The notes below the pieces were generated by a model. It was not told the DNA's origin and made no database searches. It saw nothing but the letters and a program-made list of their open reading frames with translations. The position numbers were made by a program, and so were the translations under genes. Source: Pyrenochaeta sp. MPI-SDFR-AT-0127 (taxonomy: Eukaryota > Ascomycota > Dothideomycetes > Pleosporales > Cucurbitariaceae). Taken from it: a DNA stretch of 64,000 nt. Shown piece after piece: positions 1 to 12,863 of this stretch. The stretch's first letter is position 1, and the number at the start of each line of letters is the position of its first letter. The stretch is from positions 310,001 to 374,000 of the forward strand of contig JAGTJM010000026.1 in the NCBI GenBank assembly GCA_020747015.1, given 5' to 3'.

Positions 1-3000
1 TCTCGCTGTCTGGTCGCTCGCCCTCCTCTCAACCTTCAGTGGCAGGGGTGCGTGCGCTTCCAAAGTTAGCGGGCGCCTACTCTTTTTTTTTACACCTCAG
101 TGTGCCGCTTCCTGAGGCATCGGGTGGAATCCCGATAGGGATGAGACGGCTGAATGCATGGGGGCCACTCACAGCAGCCGGAGATATTTGACGCGCAGCG
201 CGGCCAAACTTAGTGAATTGATAGGGAACCATCATTGTCCATGTCGTCTCCCATCCACTCCCCCCTCCACCCCGGCCTTGATAAGCCTGGCCGGACATTG
301 ACGGTGCGGACGCCGACGAGCACAAGCGTGGGCTGGACAAGCCGCCATCCCAGCGAGCGATCGGAAAGCAGACCCTGTTGAAACGCCTCGCTCCAATTCA
401 CGGGCAGTCGGTTCACCAGTGCTGAGTGGCCCGGCAGGCGCGATGATTTGCACCAACTGCTGCGAGTCAGAGGAGCAACGGCAAGCTTTTGCTCTCCAGA
501 CGGAGACGAACAAAAGCAGGCAGCACAGGCAGCACAGGGTGCACACTGCCGGTCAGCCACGCTCGTTCTGAAACGAAGAGGCCAACTGCCGCGGCATGCC
601 CATCTGCTGATGACGCTCGTCATCCTTTCCGCTTTGAAAACGGGCCTCGATGCTTCAGGCAGGACAAGCTGCGAACTCGAGCACACAGCGGCCGGGGCGT
701 GTCTGAGGGACAACAACTGAGCCAATTCCTGCTCAGGCTAAATGGCCGCTGCCCTCCAACTCGGGCAGGGATGGGCCCCAAGGCGAACGGGAGAGACGGA
801 CGGTAGGCCGTGCCAGCCAGCTCGTGTTCTGGGCGGTGCTCAGACCCGGGCGTGGTTGGATGGATACTCTGCTCGACTCCCCACGGCCTGGACGTGTCTG
901 TGTCGTCAACGAGCAGGCATGAGACCAGCGTCCATCACGTCCACGCGAGGCCGTCAATTCAACAACAATCACTTGCAAGACGTTCCAAGACACGAAGCGA
1001 GACGGGGAGGGGGGGCAGCATGTGCAACGTGGAGACTCGACAGTGTACGACGGCCATGTCATGTCAGCGGGTGTGGACAAGCCAGACGACCAGACGACGA
1101 CTAGACGAGCCACACCTCCATGTTGGGTGCGCCGAGGCGTCGCCCGTCTCCACTCGCACTCGTTGCTGAATGCCATCCAGAGTGAATTCCCTCGACAAAC
1201 GTGCCCACGGTACCACGGGCTTGGTGTTGGATGTGGACGCCGTTGAGCTTGATAGGACGACCGCTAGTTGCGGTGAGGAGATGCGCTGGCGAGTCTAGCC
1301 CGATGCGGCCCAAGGCCAGCTCAGTCACGCTTTTTGCTGCTTCACCCTCAACAGCCACCCGCGCTCGCAACACACACACACACACACACACACACACCTG
1401 CGTCGCCATGTTCAGTTGTCGTGTCTCGCCGCCGGAATCCAATGGACCCAGTACCTTGGATGGGGCGTGGTGCAGAGACACAAGGCCTTCCTGTCCAGCC
1501 AGCTGAAACATACGCTGCCATACAGCCTGTGCTGCTCCTTTCTCGCTCCCGCGTTTTTGCCGGTGCACGTCGTCTTGCTGTGAATCACGAGATCCGCACG
1601 GCGCACGGGAGAGTCCGGCTGCTTCCATGCGCGGACCATGCGAACGGTGACAGCCTCAAACTCTGGGAGAGCCACTGGGCCAGATGGCACCTATCCCAGA
1701 TCAGCTTGTCGCTTCAGGCGCCAAACCAACTGTTCGCATCCCATTCGACCCCTGCTAGCCGCCAAAGGCCCCATTCTCATTCCCCCCTCACAAATCTCTC
1801 ACACCTGTGCGACCACTGACGGCGTCATATGGGGACACCTCCACGACGATCGCATCATCAGTCGGACCTAATGGGGCCCGGAGAGGGGATTCGAGACCCC
1901 AAGGCCACCAAGTTCATTACAGCATGGTGGTACCATTGCAGGCACGCGAATTACACCAATGGTCCATGTACGCTCACAAGCCTTACGCGACCCGCGTACT
2001 ACTACCATGTGCAAGCTCGTCAAGGCCAACCAAACTTTTGTGCATTGCACCTCCTCACCAAGGCCCAGTCATACCTTTGCCGCGTGGGCTGAGGTGTCTA
2101 GCAGATATGCACAGGTGGAAATAAACGTGCAGTGCAGCCGGCGCGATGTGGGAGCGGATCGTGGAGAAAGGGCCGCGCCCGTCTCTTGCTGACCACCACC
2201 ACTGGCCAGGTAAGAAATCGCAATATCAACATTGTCGGAACGAATACGACTATTTGACCGATCGAGACGAGTACGAGTAAGACTCAGGTCATTACGGCCT
2301 TTCAGCACATGACGGGCTTCCTATTCTCAGATTATCGGCAACAGGGATTCATCAAAGGGCGACTCCTGTTGTATCAGCCATCGCTCCTCGAGCACAAATT
2401 CTCGTGAAGTGGCCACGCAGTGGGGCCTGTGAGCATTCTTGTCCAACCGGCAGGGAATACCAATCTAGAATCGGAACCCGTACGCGGATTCGGCTGTTCA
2501 TCTCCAGATTAGGATGTTGCCCTTGATCCGTCTAATGGCACATCTGACATCTCCATTCCGTATGGAGCTTCCTGAGATGAGGACCATTTCCAGAAGCTCA
2601 ATCATATCGGCCACAGAAAGCCTCGATCATCTGCAACCTGTGTACAAGCGTTCCTGCAGCGTGAGGCAATCCCGCGGTGCGGCCACGCTTGGACGTTGCT
2701 TGCGTTTCAATTGGACATGTTCTAGCTGCACCTACCCGCCGTGCATATGCATGTGATTTAGGGTATCCCTGCTTGGTCTCAGCCAAGCCCGTGCCCCTCC
2801 TCCCCATCTTGTCCAGGATCAAACATGAGCAGAGCGAACTGCTGCGAGACGGTCGCTTTTGCATGCAGTCGCACACACGCCCCTTCCTGCCCCTCTAGAG
2901 AACACAATCGTAAAGCATGGTACCTGTTCAGCGCCCTTTTGGCTCGCCCTTCTTTCCAGAGATGCGCTTCTGGAGCATTGAGGCCATATTGATCAGCATC

Positions 3001-6000
3001 GCATCCTCGTCGAAGAGATCAGATAGGCATCCCTCTGCCAATCAACGCTGGCCACGTCAGGAGCCAGCAGAGCCGTTATCGGGGTCTTGCTGGGGGCATT
3101 GCAAGCCACGGCCGCTCCTTACATCCCGAACGAGGTCGTGGGGTGCAAAACCGACCCGTGATTGGGCATGTGCTTTGAGATGGCTGGCCCTCACCGGTCT
3201 TGCTCCACGGACTTCCGCCCCACTTTGCTTGTCATCTCACCTCATGCTCTTCGCGCTTTGCTGCAGCATTCTCTAGCGTCCTTTCGAGTGGACTCCAGAT
3301 GCTTTCGATGACCCCAACAGAGTTCGCCAACAAACAATCAAAGTGAGGGGGTTATTGTTCGGTTGAAACGTGTATCCGTTTTTCCCGTCAACAGAAATCC
3401 CCAGTCGTTGAAGCCTTTTGTTCACCGCTCTTCTATTCTTGCTTCATCGCAGCTGTCAATGTTTTGTTAAAATGGTAGGGATAGAGCAATATGAAGGCTC
3501 AATGATGAACTAGGGTAGGACGGCTATTCTGTTCCGCTACGCCGCACCCTTACAGGTTCCGTTGCACTGTGAGAAGCTCGAAGTACCGGCAGTAACTTGT
3601 CAGCATCATCAATGTGTTCTAAAATAAAATAAAAATAAAAGCTATCCACGCCGCATGTTCGATGTCCGCCGCTATGCAGCATGTTTTGGCGGCCGCAACC
3701 AGGCCGCCATCGAGCGGCGAGCAGCAGAGCCGCTTGCCATCACAGCGCATTCGCTTCCGCCTCCGCAGGGTACGCACGACATACCTACGTGCATCAGTTG
3801 CGTGTTCCAGCCGTTGTTACTTCAGGGTACACTGCAGTCTGCCAGATGGCGTGAAGTGACATTACGTCGGCAGCCCACTACCAACAGTGCTTTTGCCAGA
3901 AGCGCCAGGATTACGTCTGTTGAAAGGTGACATGATGCTCCAGCCTTTACATTAGGCAGGTGCTTTTCCCACGAACATGCGTTCTAAGAAAGGTCTCAGC
4001 GCAAGTATACATGTCGATTGCAGGTTGGCACCAATGTACCCATGTGCACATTCAGCCTGCCGCGCATTCAGCCTGGACTGTATCGAACGTCAAAACCAGC
4101 TGTCTGGATCACATCGACCCGGTATGCAACTGCGGAAAGCGGCTTATGCGGCCTCGCATAGCTGGAAAGCTCGATATTGGCAGAGAGCCATGGCAACAAA
4201 GGAACTGACTATTTCTTTATCCAGAATGGCACTTTCTTCGGACAACGGGCGATGAGAGATTTCTTCTCCCAAGCGTTCTTGCACTATACAGCTAATGAAC
4301 TCCCATTGCTAGATTTTGCGTCCCGCAATATCGTAGTCGCTAAAGGTAGTAAAAACTACATTCCGATACATTGGTAGCGGGCGGCTGGATAAATCGCAAT
4401 GACTTCTCTAGAGATGTTTCCTGGCAATATCGCCCGGATCCTTCAATATGGAAAGTCAATTGTTGAACTTCCGAACACGTCCCTACATCCGCGTCTCGAC
4501 TCCCGCGTAATACACCAGACACCCACTATTCTACACATAATACGCACTAGTGTAGACTACGACCCAACAGTGGGTAAGACAAGCCCATGCCAGGTTTCCT
4601 TTGGCACTTTTAGACCCGTGGTTATGCGAGCAAGGCTATGCCCAAAATAAAGCACACAAATGACGCCTATCTCCGCACTACGAAGCCAAAAGTCTTACTA
4701 ACGTTTAGGTACGCGTCAACCATGGCTCGTTCTCAAACCTCCACTTTCTCCACTCAACTCTATCCGAGTATACCGAAGAGAACGTGCGCGACCAGCCATC
4801 CTTGAGCCGAATGGGGGTGGTTGGGAGGATAGGTTAGGAAGGTAGGAAAATCTCTGCACGTACGCGGGCCGAGAAAAGCCGCAGCCGGGGTTATGCTGGT
4901 CGCGGAGATGGATAGTTCATGTAGCCTACCGTTAGTCATCTTGAGGTTGGAGATGTCTTCAGCGTTGAATGGATGGTTTTCACGAGCGCGGCGAGCTACG
5001 GTTTGTCATGCCCTGGCACCTCGGGACGTATGTCGGGCCTCGCATCTAGACATCACACCATGAACTCTTGCAATCTTGACCCCGCACCCACGAGTCCTAT
5101 CGCCTGGATCTGGAATGATGGAAGTCTGAATCTTTGAATAGATCGCTCACTAGCTATTGACGTGCCTCAACGGGTATGCATTAGGCATACCTCGGCGCTT
5201 CGAACCGTGGTTCGCAGGTGGGGAATAAGGCAATATTCGGCCGAGCAAACAATGAATTGACTTTGAGCACATGTCGCGACATCAATTGCGCTTTGTTCGA
5301 GAGGGCGCCATGTCTCTCCACAATCAGGAACTGATGGGGGGGCCGCAAACTCAGTCAAATGTCACTGTCGCAAAGCTCCAACCTCGCGACCGGCTATTGT
5401 CCCTCCTCCCCACTCCGAATCGCAAAGCCACTGCATCGCAAGGCTAAACCCTGAAACACGCGTGAATAAAGAAAACACCATGTATGGTCGGATCAACAGC
5501 TGCAACCTCCTGCGAACACATTGCTGATCAAACACTCAATGTCTCAACTCCACGAACTGTCTGTGTCGCGACGTATGCCCCCCTGCCGAGTAAGGTACAT
5601 GCATTTCGCGGAGTGATCGCCTCTGCACGTTTCGACACATCTGTGCGTAGCCCTGCATTCTGGGGTGGTGGTGAGGGAATGCTGCTGCAGAGCATGAGGC
5701 GTGCATGCGCTGCCCACCCCCCGAACCGAATCTCAAATCTTGCTTTTGCGTTGCGCCATGAAGCAAGGCGCTCTTTGATTACTCCTCGTGGGAGATGCAG
5801 TGAATGACCAAAACGAGTCGCGCATCACGTGAAGCGGCGACAGGTGAACCAAACAATGGTCTATTGTGCATGTTTTTTACGCATACAACCAAGCAGTACA
5901 CTCAAGAACGGCATATGTCCCCTTTCCTTCGCCCCTTTTCGTTGGGTATTCTGTCACCTTTCGCTCTTGCAATATGTTTCTCAAGTTTGAACAATTTGCT

Positions 6001-6419
6001 CACCATCAAAGGCACGAATTATGACAAATTAATGGTAGCATCTGAGCTCCCTCCTAGGGGTCAGCCTTGTAATGTCCTTGAACATTCTCAAATCTCCCTT
6101 TCGTCACTTTCACGTTTGTTCAGTTTTGTCAATCCCGCAAAATCCTGAATGCTTGCTTTCCACATTCAGAAATGCAGACCCCGCAGACCAGGCTGCAGGC
6201 CTTCAGCTCTCCTCTCCACGTATTTGATTTCACCGCTTGCAATCGAACTCTACTTTGTATCACCATCAGTTACCCCGGGGGCCTTCGTTCATATAACTAG
6301 TAGGACAATCCTTGTATCCACCCCCCCTCCCTGTTTCGCTGCGTGATATTCAATTAAGCAACATAACCATCCTTACATGCGTTAAATAAAACACACACCA
6401 GACTCCAAATTTCCCTGCC
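1..6419. other. Long intergenic region with no recognisable gene
   Basis: No reading frame here reads like a protein family, and I could not assemble convincing exons by joining frames. Open frames are short, overlap on both strands and are rich in Arg, Pro and Ser, as expected of chance frames in GC-rich DNA. The first ~3.4 kb is visibly GC-rich, with pyrimidine-rich stretches (for example around 1735–1805). The last ~1 kb is more AT-rich and leads into the P450 promoter. I saw no transposase, reverse transcriptase or tRNA. It may be the long upstream region of a gene beyond the left edge. Confidence 0.6.
1370..1397. repeat. (AC)14 dinucleotide microsatellite
   Basis: An uninterrupted run of AC dinucleotides, about 28 bp, inside the gene-free left region. 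It is a simple repeat with no evident function and is likely polymorphic in length between strains. Confidence 0.95.
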
Positions 6420-8487
6420 ATGGGTGTGCTCATCCTAGCAACATGCCTCATCGCGCTCCTAGCAGTCCTCAACTACTTCACAGCACTATACCGGAATTAC
6501 AAATACGCGCGCAAGAGCGGCCTGCGCTGTCTCATCAGCCCGCTGACACCGTACACATGGCATTGGCAAGTCGCCAGTGTGCTGTTTGGTCCTCTGCTTG
6601 CGAGATTCCGCTGGTTCAGGGCGATCGACTGGACGTGTGCGTGGCATGACGATGATGCACTGCATCGCGAGTTGGGGCTGTGCTTTGTGGTAGTCTCGCC
6701 GGGGTATAATGTGCTGTGTACGAGTGATGCCAAAACGACGGATTATGTGTTGAAGAAGTGGAGAGATTTTGTGAAGCCGGATAATGTTAATGGTAGGGGT
6801 TTAAGTATGTATTTTTGATTGTGGTTTGGATGCTGAATTCTGAGCGTAGAGATTTTGAGTACTTTTGGTCAGAACGTTGATACTGTAAGTGATGTCTTCT
6901 TACTCTACTTGATACGCTACCGTCTTTCCTGTAGCTTTTCCTTTACCCCATTGATTCATACTGACAGCCAAAGTCCAACGGCGATGATTGGATTCGACAC
7001 CGCAAACTCACAGCCCCTTGCTTCAGCGAGCGTGCGTCGACAGTCGTATGGGGCGAGGCTCTTCAGCAATCAGAAGCCCTGCTTGCAAAATGGCTCGCAT
7101 CGCCCACCGGCAGAACCTCGAGTATGATCAAAGATACCAGCACACTGGCCTTGAACGTCATCTCATCCGTCGCTTTTGAGAATCACGAGGTAAACAAGCC
7201 AGCCGCTGGACACACGCTGTCTCTCCGCGACTCGCTTGTAACGGTGATGAGCACTTCAATATCACCAGCGCTGGAGGGCATAATGCCCTGGCTGAAATGG
7301 TCTGGGCTACAATTCCTACTCCCTGCGCAAGTCGAGAATGTTCAACTCGCCATGCGTGAATTCCGCCAGTACATGGACGAAACCGTCATCAGAGAGCGCA
7401 AGAAAACGACCAGCAGCGAGGACACCAAAATCCCGAATCTGATCAGTACTCTGATTAGAGCCAATGATGCAGCAAAGTCTGAAGACGTCCAGTCCAAAGC
7501 CCGCTTATCGGACAGTGAGCTCAGAGGCAATATTTTCGTCTTTACGATTGGCGGCCTTGAGTCGACGGCTATTACTCTATCGTATACGTTGGCGCAACTC
7601 GCTGTCAATCCTGATATCCAGAATTGGGTGTGTGAGGAGTTGACGCAGGCGTTTGGTGCTGAGGATGTGGAGTATACAAGAGTGTTTCCCAAGTTGAAGA
7701 GGGTTATGGCTATCATGGTGAGTAAATTTCGTACCACTGCTAAATATTGATTTTTATTTTAACATCCTATCTTCGATTGTAATCGGGAGCAAGACCCAAG
7801 TGCAGAATTACCCTCTGTGAATTCTTTTTTTTATAATACTGTCAACTAGCTGTCTCCATTCTCTTTGGAAAAAATCAGCGCGACGTCATCTATAATATAG
7901 TAAACTCCTTTGGATTCATACTTTCCACTAACTCCAGCACACAGTACGAAACGCTCCGCCTCTACGGACCCTCCCCACCCATCCCCCGCGCACCAAAATC
8001 TCCCAACCTCGAGATCCCCATCACAAGCCCCAACAAAACCAGCAAAAACAATGCAACCGCTGACCACACAAACTCAACGTCTACTTTCACCCTCCCGCCA
8101 AACACCCAAATCATGCTCAACTCCTGGGCCTCCCACACATCAGCACAGCACTTCCCCAAACCCAAGACCTGGGATCCCAAACGCTGGATCGCGCCCGGCG
8201 CCTCGCTGGCAGAGGAAAAGCTGCTCCATCCAACATTTGACTCTGGGTTCTACGCCTGGGGCGCCGGCCCGCGCATTTGTCCTGGTATGAAGTTCAGCCA
8301 GGTGGAGTATACTGCGGTGCTGGCTTCTGTGCTGAAGAGAGTGCGCGTAGGCTTGGCTGGTGAGGGGGCGGATGAGCAAGAGGCGAGGGAGAAGGTGCTG
8401 AGTGTGTTGAAGGACTCGTGTGCGGAGCCGTTGCTGTTGCATGTGAGAAAGCCTGAAGAGCTGTGGGTTAGGTTTGAGGAACGCTGA
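6420..8487 (+). CDS. Cytochrome P450 monooxygenase, four exons
   Basis: This is a haem-thiolate monooxygenase, probably ER-anchored; its substrate cannot be read from sequence. Exons are 6420–6804, 6850–6884, 6968–7717 and 7945–8487, giving about 570 residues, normal for a fungal P450. An N-terminal hydrophobic anchor covers residues 2–22. The C-helix WIRHRK motif lies near the start of exon 3, the I-helix has GGLEST (Glu338), the K-helix ExxR is ETLR (Glu392–Arg395), and the haem loop is WGAGPRICPG with Cys502 as the iron ligand. All splice phases agree. The start ATG sits in a good CTGCC-ATG-G context. Intron 3 (227 bp) is much longer than the other two (45 and 83 bp). No neighbouring gene suggests a metabolite cluster. 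Family assignment is firm; subfamily is not assigned. Confidence 0.93.
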
Positions 8488-8691
8488 GGTTTGGGTTTGG
8501 TAGTTGAAAGAGTGTTCAACAGCTTTTTGGGGTTATTGTATGTGATCAAGGATAAGAACGAGTGGAAAGCTTTTGAAAGAAGCAATATAAGCACAAATTG
8601 GGACATGTAGGTTGGGAATGAACCCCCTAAAATTGATGCTGGGTTCGTGATGTACAGGCTTCAAGTCTATAGTGTCTAATAATTGATCTTC

Positions 8692-10737
8692 TCAATCGTA
8701 CAGTCTAGTCCACGACAGCTTCTGCGGACCATCAGCATCCATTGTAGCAAATGCAATATGTCCTACATCCTTCTGGCTTTTCACATCCCCAACTCTTACA
8801 CGAACATTGCGCAGAGCTCTCGCAGTTTCCAATCCACTAAGATACGACGTGACATGTCTTTTGAAGTAGGGATTATCGCGGGCAGACACTGAGACGAAGC
8901 CCAAGATGTCTGGCGTACGTGTGAGCAGACCCAAGAGCATCGATATATTTGCCGCCACGAAGAGCACCAGAGAGATGGCAATGGTCAACACCGCAAGAGC
9001 CGGGTTGCAAACATATAGCTGACCTGTATACTTGGTAGCCTGCACCGGTACACGATTCCAAGGGACAACGGCAGTATCCGGCTGCCATGCATTTCGGCGC
9101 GCACTACTCCCTATCGTCGCGTCCCAGAAAGTGTTGATTGCCGTCTGCAAGCGGCTGCTGAATAGTTCATTGGAAAGGTATATTTCAAAGTCGACAAAAT
9201 ACCCTGGCCGAAGCGTATCGAGATCGGTGTTTAGCATCCAGTGCTCGATGAGCTCGCTTGTGCTGATGATACCCTGCGTGAAACCCAGATCGGCACCAGG
9301 CATCCATTGACTGATATTTCGAAAAGCCAATAAGGGCGAGTGCTCTTTCTTCCAGATGTCGGCAGGTTCTCTGTCGAGCCTTCGTATGGCGTGGACACGA
9401 CAAGATTTATCGCAGCAATCGACGCGACTTTCGACGACAAGAGATGATGTCAAGCAGGTCGTGGATGTTACTATAGCTGAATCGACATCTTCGTTTCGTC
9501 TCGATAAGTAGTCGAATTTGATTTTTGCGTCTGTACTATTCTTCTCATCAACGCGTATCTGAAAAGTAGGGCTTGAGGCCCTGCTATCGGTAAGGTTGGT
9601 ATTGTCTGACGGATGCGTTGGTCGCCATAGCACGCGTTCTGGAAGCCGCGTTCTGTTGGTACAACTTACTGCCCAGTAGTGAGTCATGAGGTTGAACGAG
9701 CAGTTTCCAGAGTCGGGTATACCTAGCACTGGAACGCCAAAGATAGAAGTGTAGTTGACCTTCGTAGTGTTGGTGATGTAGTGCCAATCGTAATCTGGAG
9801 CTGCGCCAGAGACAAGTTCCTTGTTGAGGTAGTCCATATCTGGTACTTTGACGTTTCCAAACAGATCCATGGGAAGTGAGAGGCTTTGGCGTGATGTTTG
9901 TACTGCTGTCACGTACAAAGGAGCAAACAGATTCCAGTTCTTTTGGGCAATTTGAGCCGATCGGATATATGTTCCTTTGGGATACTCCTCAACAGGATAA
10001 TATGTCACAGTGGTGTTATAACTAGTGATCGAAGGTTTGGTGGATAGAAGCCTAAGGGAAGCCTGGCCGCCGAGTGGGGAGAGGAGCCACGCGAACAAAA
10101 TAGCGACACCGAGAAAGTCAAATCCACGTAAACCAACTTGTCGTTCTAAGGTTGAGAAGATGGACTGGCATCCTATGAGTCGCTCTAGGTCCTACTCTGA
10201 GTAAACTTTTGACTTCAAAAATATATAGATAGACCTAAGTCACTAACCCCAATCGTGGTTCCACGTTCGGCTTTGAACAATCCCAAGCGACGAAGCATTT
10301 TGCCGAGAATGGCAGCATATATGATAGGGAAGAGGGTAGGTGATAGGAGCGTGATGGCCTTTATTTTCTCGCCATACTCAGAAACAGGTTTGTTATTCAA
10401 ACCTAGGCAGAGGCCACCAACGACTATCGGATGCATCAGTGACGGCTACTAGATGTTTGTGCAACTGAAGCAAGTCACCTAAGAAAAGGAGTGGCCCAAG
10501 AGTCAGGATTGCATCCACGGCACCATGGCCTGAGAAGTACCAAGAATGGTGCTCACTTCTTGACAATGACCCAACCTGGACAGCTTCTTGCGCTTCGAAA
10601 GTAGCTACTGTGGGTTCTAAAATGTCTGATGCATTTTTAATAGAAATCTCTGACAGAGTCCCTTCCTCTTGGTCTATCTCTGTCTCAGCAATGACTTTGT
10701 AGGCTCTATGTCTCGGTCTGGAAGTTGCGGTTGCCAT
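8692..10737 (-). CDS. Fungal multi-pass membrane protein of unknown function
   Basis: Exons are 10737–10479, 10423–10248 and 10191–8692, giving 644 residues. The short cytoplasmic-type N-terminus (about 75 residues, acidic and Ser-rich) is followed by a hydrophobic segment around residues 78–95 (LTLGPLLFLVVGGLCLGL), a second near 115–130 and a third around 170 before LLSPLGGQA. A long central region of some 350 residues with many N-x-S/T sequons and Cys residues looks lumenal or extracellular. A last strongly hydrophobic segment (ALAVLTIAISLVLFVAANIS) lies near residue 545. This arrangement is common among uncharacterised proteins of Dothideomycetes; I know no function. The gene converges on the P450, with 204 bp between stops. 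The 55- and 56-bp introns restore one continuous frame, so the model is well supported. Confidence 0.8.
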
Positions 10738-11233
10738 GTTTGTGCAAAAGTTCGATGAAGAAGAAAGTCTTAAAGACCAAAGTGGAAACAGAAAGACGGG
10801 ATCTAAGCCTAGTCATGAATTTGGGTAATGGGGGCGGAGTCGGGGCTCCCGCTGACACGCAGTCATCTCAGCACAGAAATGGAGAAGGTGGTGTTGTTAA
10901 TCGTGATGATAGGCTGGACCTTCGTCTTATGTGCTTGTGATTGATGCAGCTTGCATCAGGCTGAGATTTTACATTTCTGGACCCCACAACGATCCTCGCA
11001 GCTAAGCCCGCTAGGCTATCTGGAAATGCGTTGTAAATCGTGGATGCTCTTATCTGACATGAATTTAGACAAATCTATTCGTGAACGGTGATGTTAGCGG
11101 GAAGATGCTGCCTAGATGGAAGGAAGCTGCGCTGAACTAGGATGCCACAAGGCAACTGGGAGAGAATCATGTGGGGACAGGAACGAGCAAGGATACTCCT
11201 TTTGACAAGTTACTTTGTACATTCTGTCTGCAG
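10738..11233. other. Gene-free interval between the membrane protein and DCD1
   Basis: 496 bp. It holds the upstream region of the membrane-protein gene and the 3' flank of the dCMP deaminase gene, both on the minus strand. I see no further coding sequence, repeat or RNA gene. Confidence 0.6.
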
Positions 11234-12460
11234 TCATGTCACCGGTCGCACAAAGTTGTCATCATCAAGCACATCCCTGATATCCTCAACCTTCCTCTCT
11301 GCAGTCACACCAGCGGCAGCAACAGGCTCTACGCTCACACCCACACTCAAATCCACCAAACCTCCAGTTGGTGGTGAGAATTGTCGTAAGCGAACACCGC
11401 TTTCAGCAAAGATCTCAGCAGTCTTGGTATCAACCATGTAGCCTTGGTTGTATACGACTTCGCTGATTCCAACCTGGGTTATTTTGACACTACAGGTCAG
11501 ACAGGGACACGTGTTACAGTAGAGAGTAGCGTTCTCGCCGATGCGGTCACGGCCAGCTTCAAGGAGGGCATTTTCTTCGGCGTGGAGGCAAAGGCATGTG
11601 GAGAGGTCAACACCACCTTTTGCGGCGTTGTTGCAACGGGGGCCTACATCTATTCAGCATGAAGTTTTGAAAGCACAGTGTTGCAACCTACATCCACCCT
11701 CGTTACAGTTGGTCATGCCTCGGGGCGTGCCATTGTACCCAGTGCTTATCACGCGCTTCTCACGCACGATGCAACACCCCACCCGCCGTTTCATACAATT
11801 GCTTCTGTGTGCTGCTAGATCTGCCAGTTGCATGAAATATTGGTCCCAGCTTGGACGCAGACGCGCCTCGTTTGTGAGATTGAGGGATTGTATAGCATCG
11901 CGCAATGAAGCGATCGAGGTGGTGGAATTCAGCAACTTGAGCTGAGCTCGCTGAAACAAAGCGCTGAGGCCAGTACCCGGCGTGAAGAGATGCGCATCGT
12001 TTCTGAGCACAAAGTCTTCGAGAGTGGGTGGGGTGAGCTGGCTGGCTGCGCAGCGGTCCTTGAACCTCTGCCATCGAACGCTGACAGGCGCGTCTACGCT
12101 CACAAGAAGGAAAAACGGTCTTCTTAAGAGCGCATCCACAACCTTGTCATCCCATATGTCTGTGGTGACCCATCGCTCTCTCCACCGCAGGGTCACAAAC
12201 TCAAGCAGAGCGTCTACGTCTGGGAAGCTGTGTTGCTCGTCCAACGAGGCCGGCTCAGCAGAGGGGACATGGACGTCTGACGCCGACTTCTCCACCGCAG
12301 GTGTTTCAGCTGTTCGTGCGAGGCGGATGCGCTTGAAGTCGTGCGCCTCGACCAGATACGAGGCTATCGAAGACTTGCCGGCGCAGATTCCTGCATCGAG
12401 TCAGCAGCTGCCAGCCGTGGTTGGGGGGATCCTCTTGCCTCCGCACAGTCCAATAAGCAT
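11234..12460 (-). CDS. DCD1: Deoxycytidylate (dCMP) deaminase
   Basis: It converts dCMP to dUMP, feeding thymidylate synthesis. Exons are 12460–12439, 12390–11692 and 11643–11234, giving 376 residues. The N-terminal part carries a P-loop-like GGICAGKSS, as in the kinase-like N-terminus of fungal Dcd1. The C-terminal deaminase domain contains SNCMKRRVGC, then HAEEN (zinc ligand His261, proton shuttle Glu263) and PCLTC (zinc ligands Cys288 and Cys291). The TGYNGTPRG motif matches the family. Intron 1 (12438–12391) starts with GC, not GT; only this donor restores the frame into the P-loop. Intron 2 (11691–11644) is ordinary. The gene is transcribed divergently from ATG7. Compared with the yeast enzyme as I remember it, there is a longer acidic C-terminal tail. 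Confidence 0.93.
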
Positions 12461-12863
12461 GACGACCAGAAGACTGCCGTGGGACGACTCTGCAGCTGAA
12501 CCAGACCCCGTGAATGGACGTGTAGTCTAACAACAAGAGCCCCAAACAGCAAACAGCGGACGGGAGCGGTTGCTAGCGTCATCTGCGATCTGCGGCTGCA
12601 GGAACGCGTCCTAGCGCCGCCCCACCTGATGGACGGGGCCCGAGGGGGGATGACATCGGCGGGGGTGAAAGCATGCGCTGCCTAAGCATTGAGACATTCA
12701 CCCTCACGCGTGCCTGGCCACCGACACGTGCTTTTGCCATCCGTTCCTATGACTCCCCAAGCTGCCGCCTGCTCCTGCTGCCAGTGACAGCTCCCCACGG
12801 CTCGACATCCATCCCAGCATCCTCCAAGAACCCCGCTCCGTTGCTGAAATCCCAGTCTCCACC
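12461..12863. promoter_or_regulatory. Bidirectional promoter between DCD1 and ATG7
   Basis: These 403 bp separate the two start codons, so both genes must share or abut control elements. The half next to ATG7 is pyrimidine-rich on the plus strand, as is common just upstream of fungal start codons. I cannot assign a specific factor site with confidence. Confidence 0.6.

Noticed and set aside
1880..1905. T-arm-like sequence (GGGG…TTCGAGA…CCCC) suggesting a tRNA
   Set aside because: No matching A-box, anticodon arm or acceptor stem at the right distances on either strand.
5185..5225. B-box-like GGTTCGAAGCG on the minus strand
   Set aside because: No tRNA cloverleaf can be drawn around it; upstream A-box is missing.
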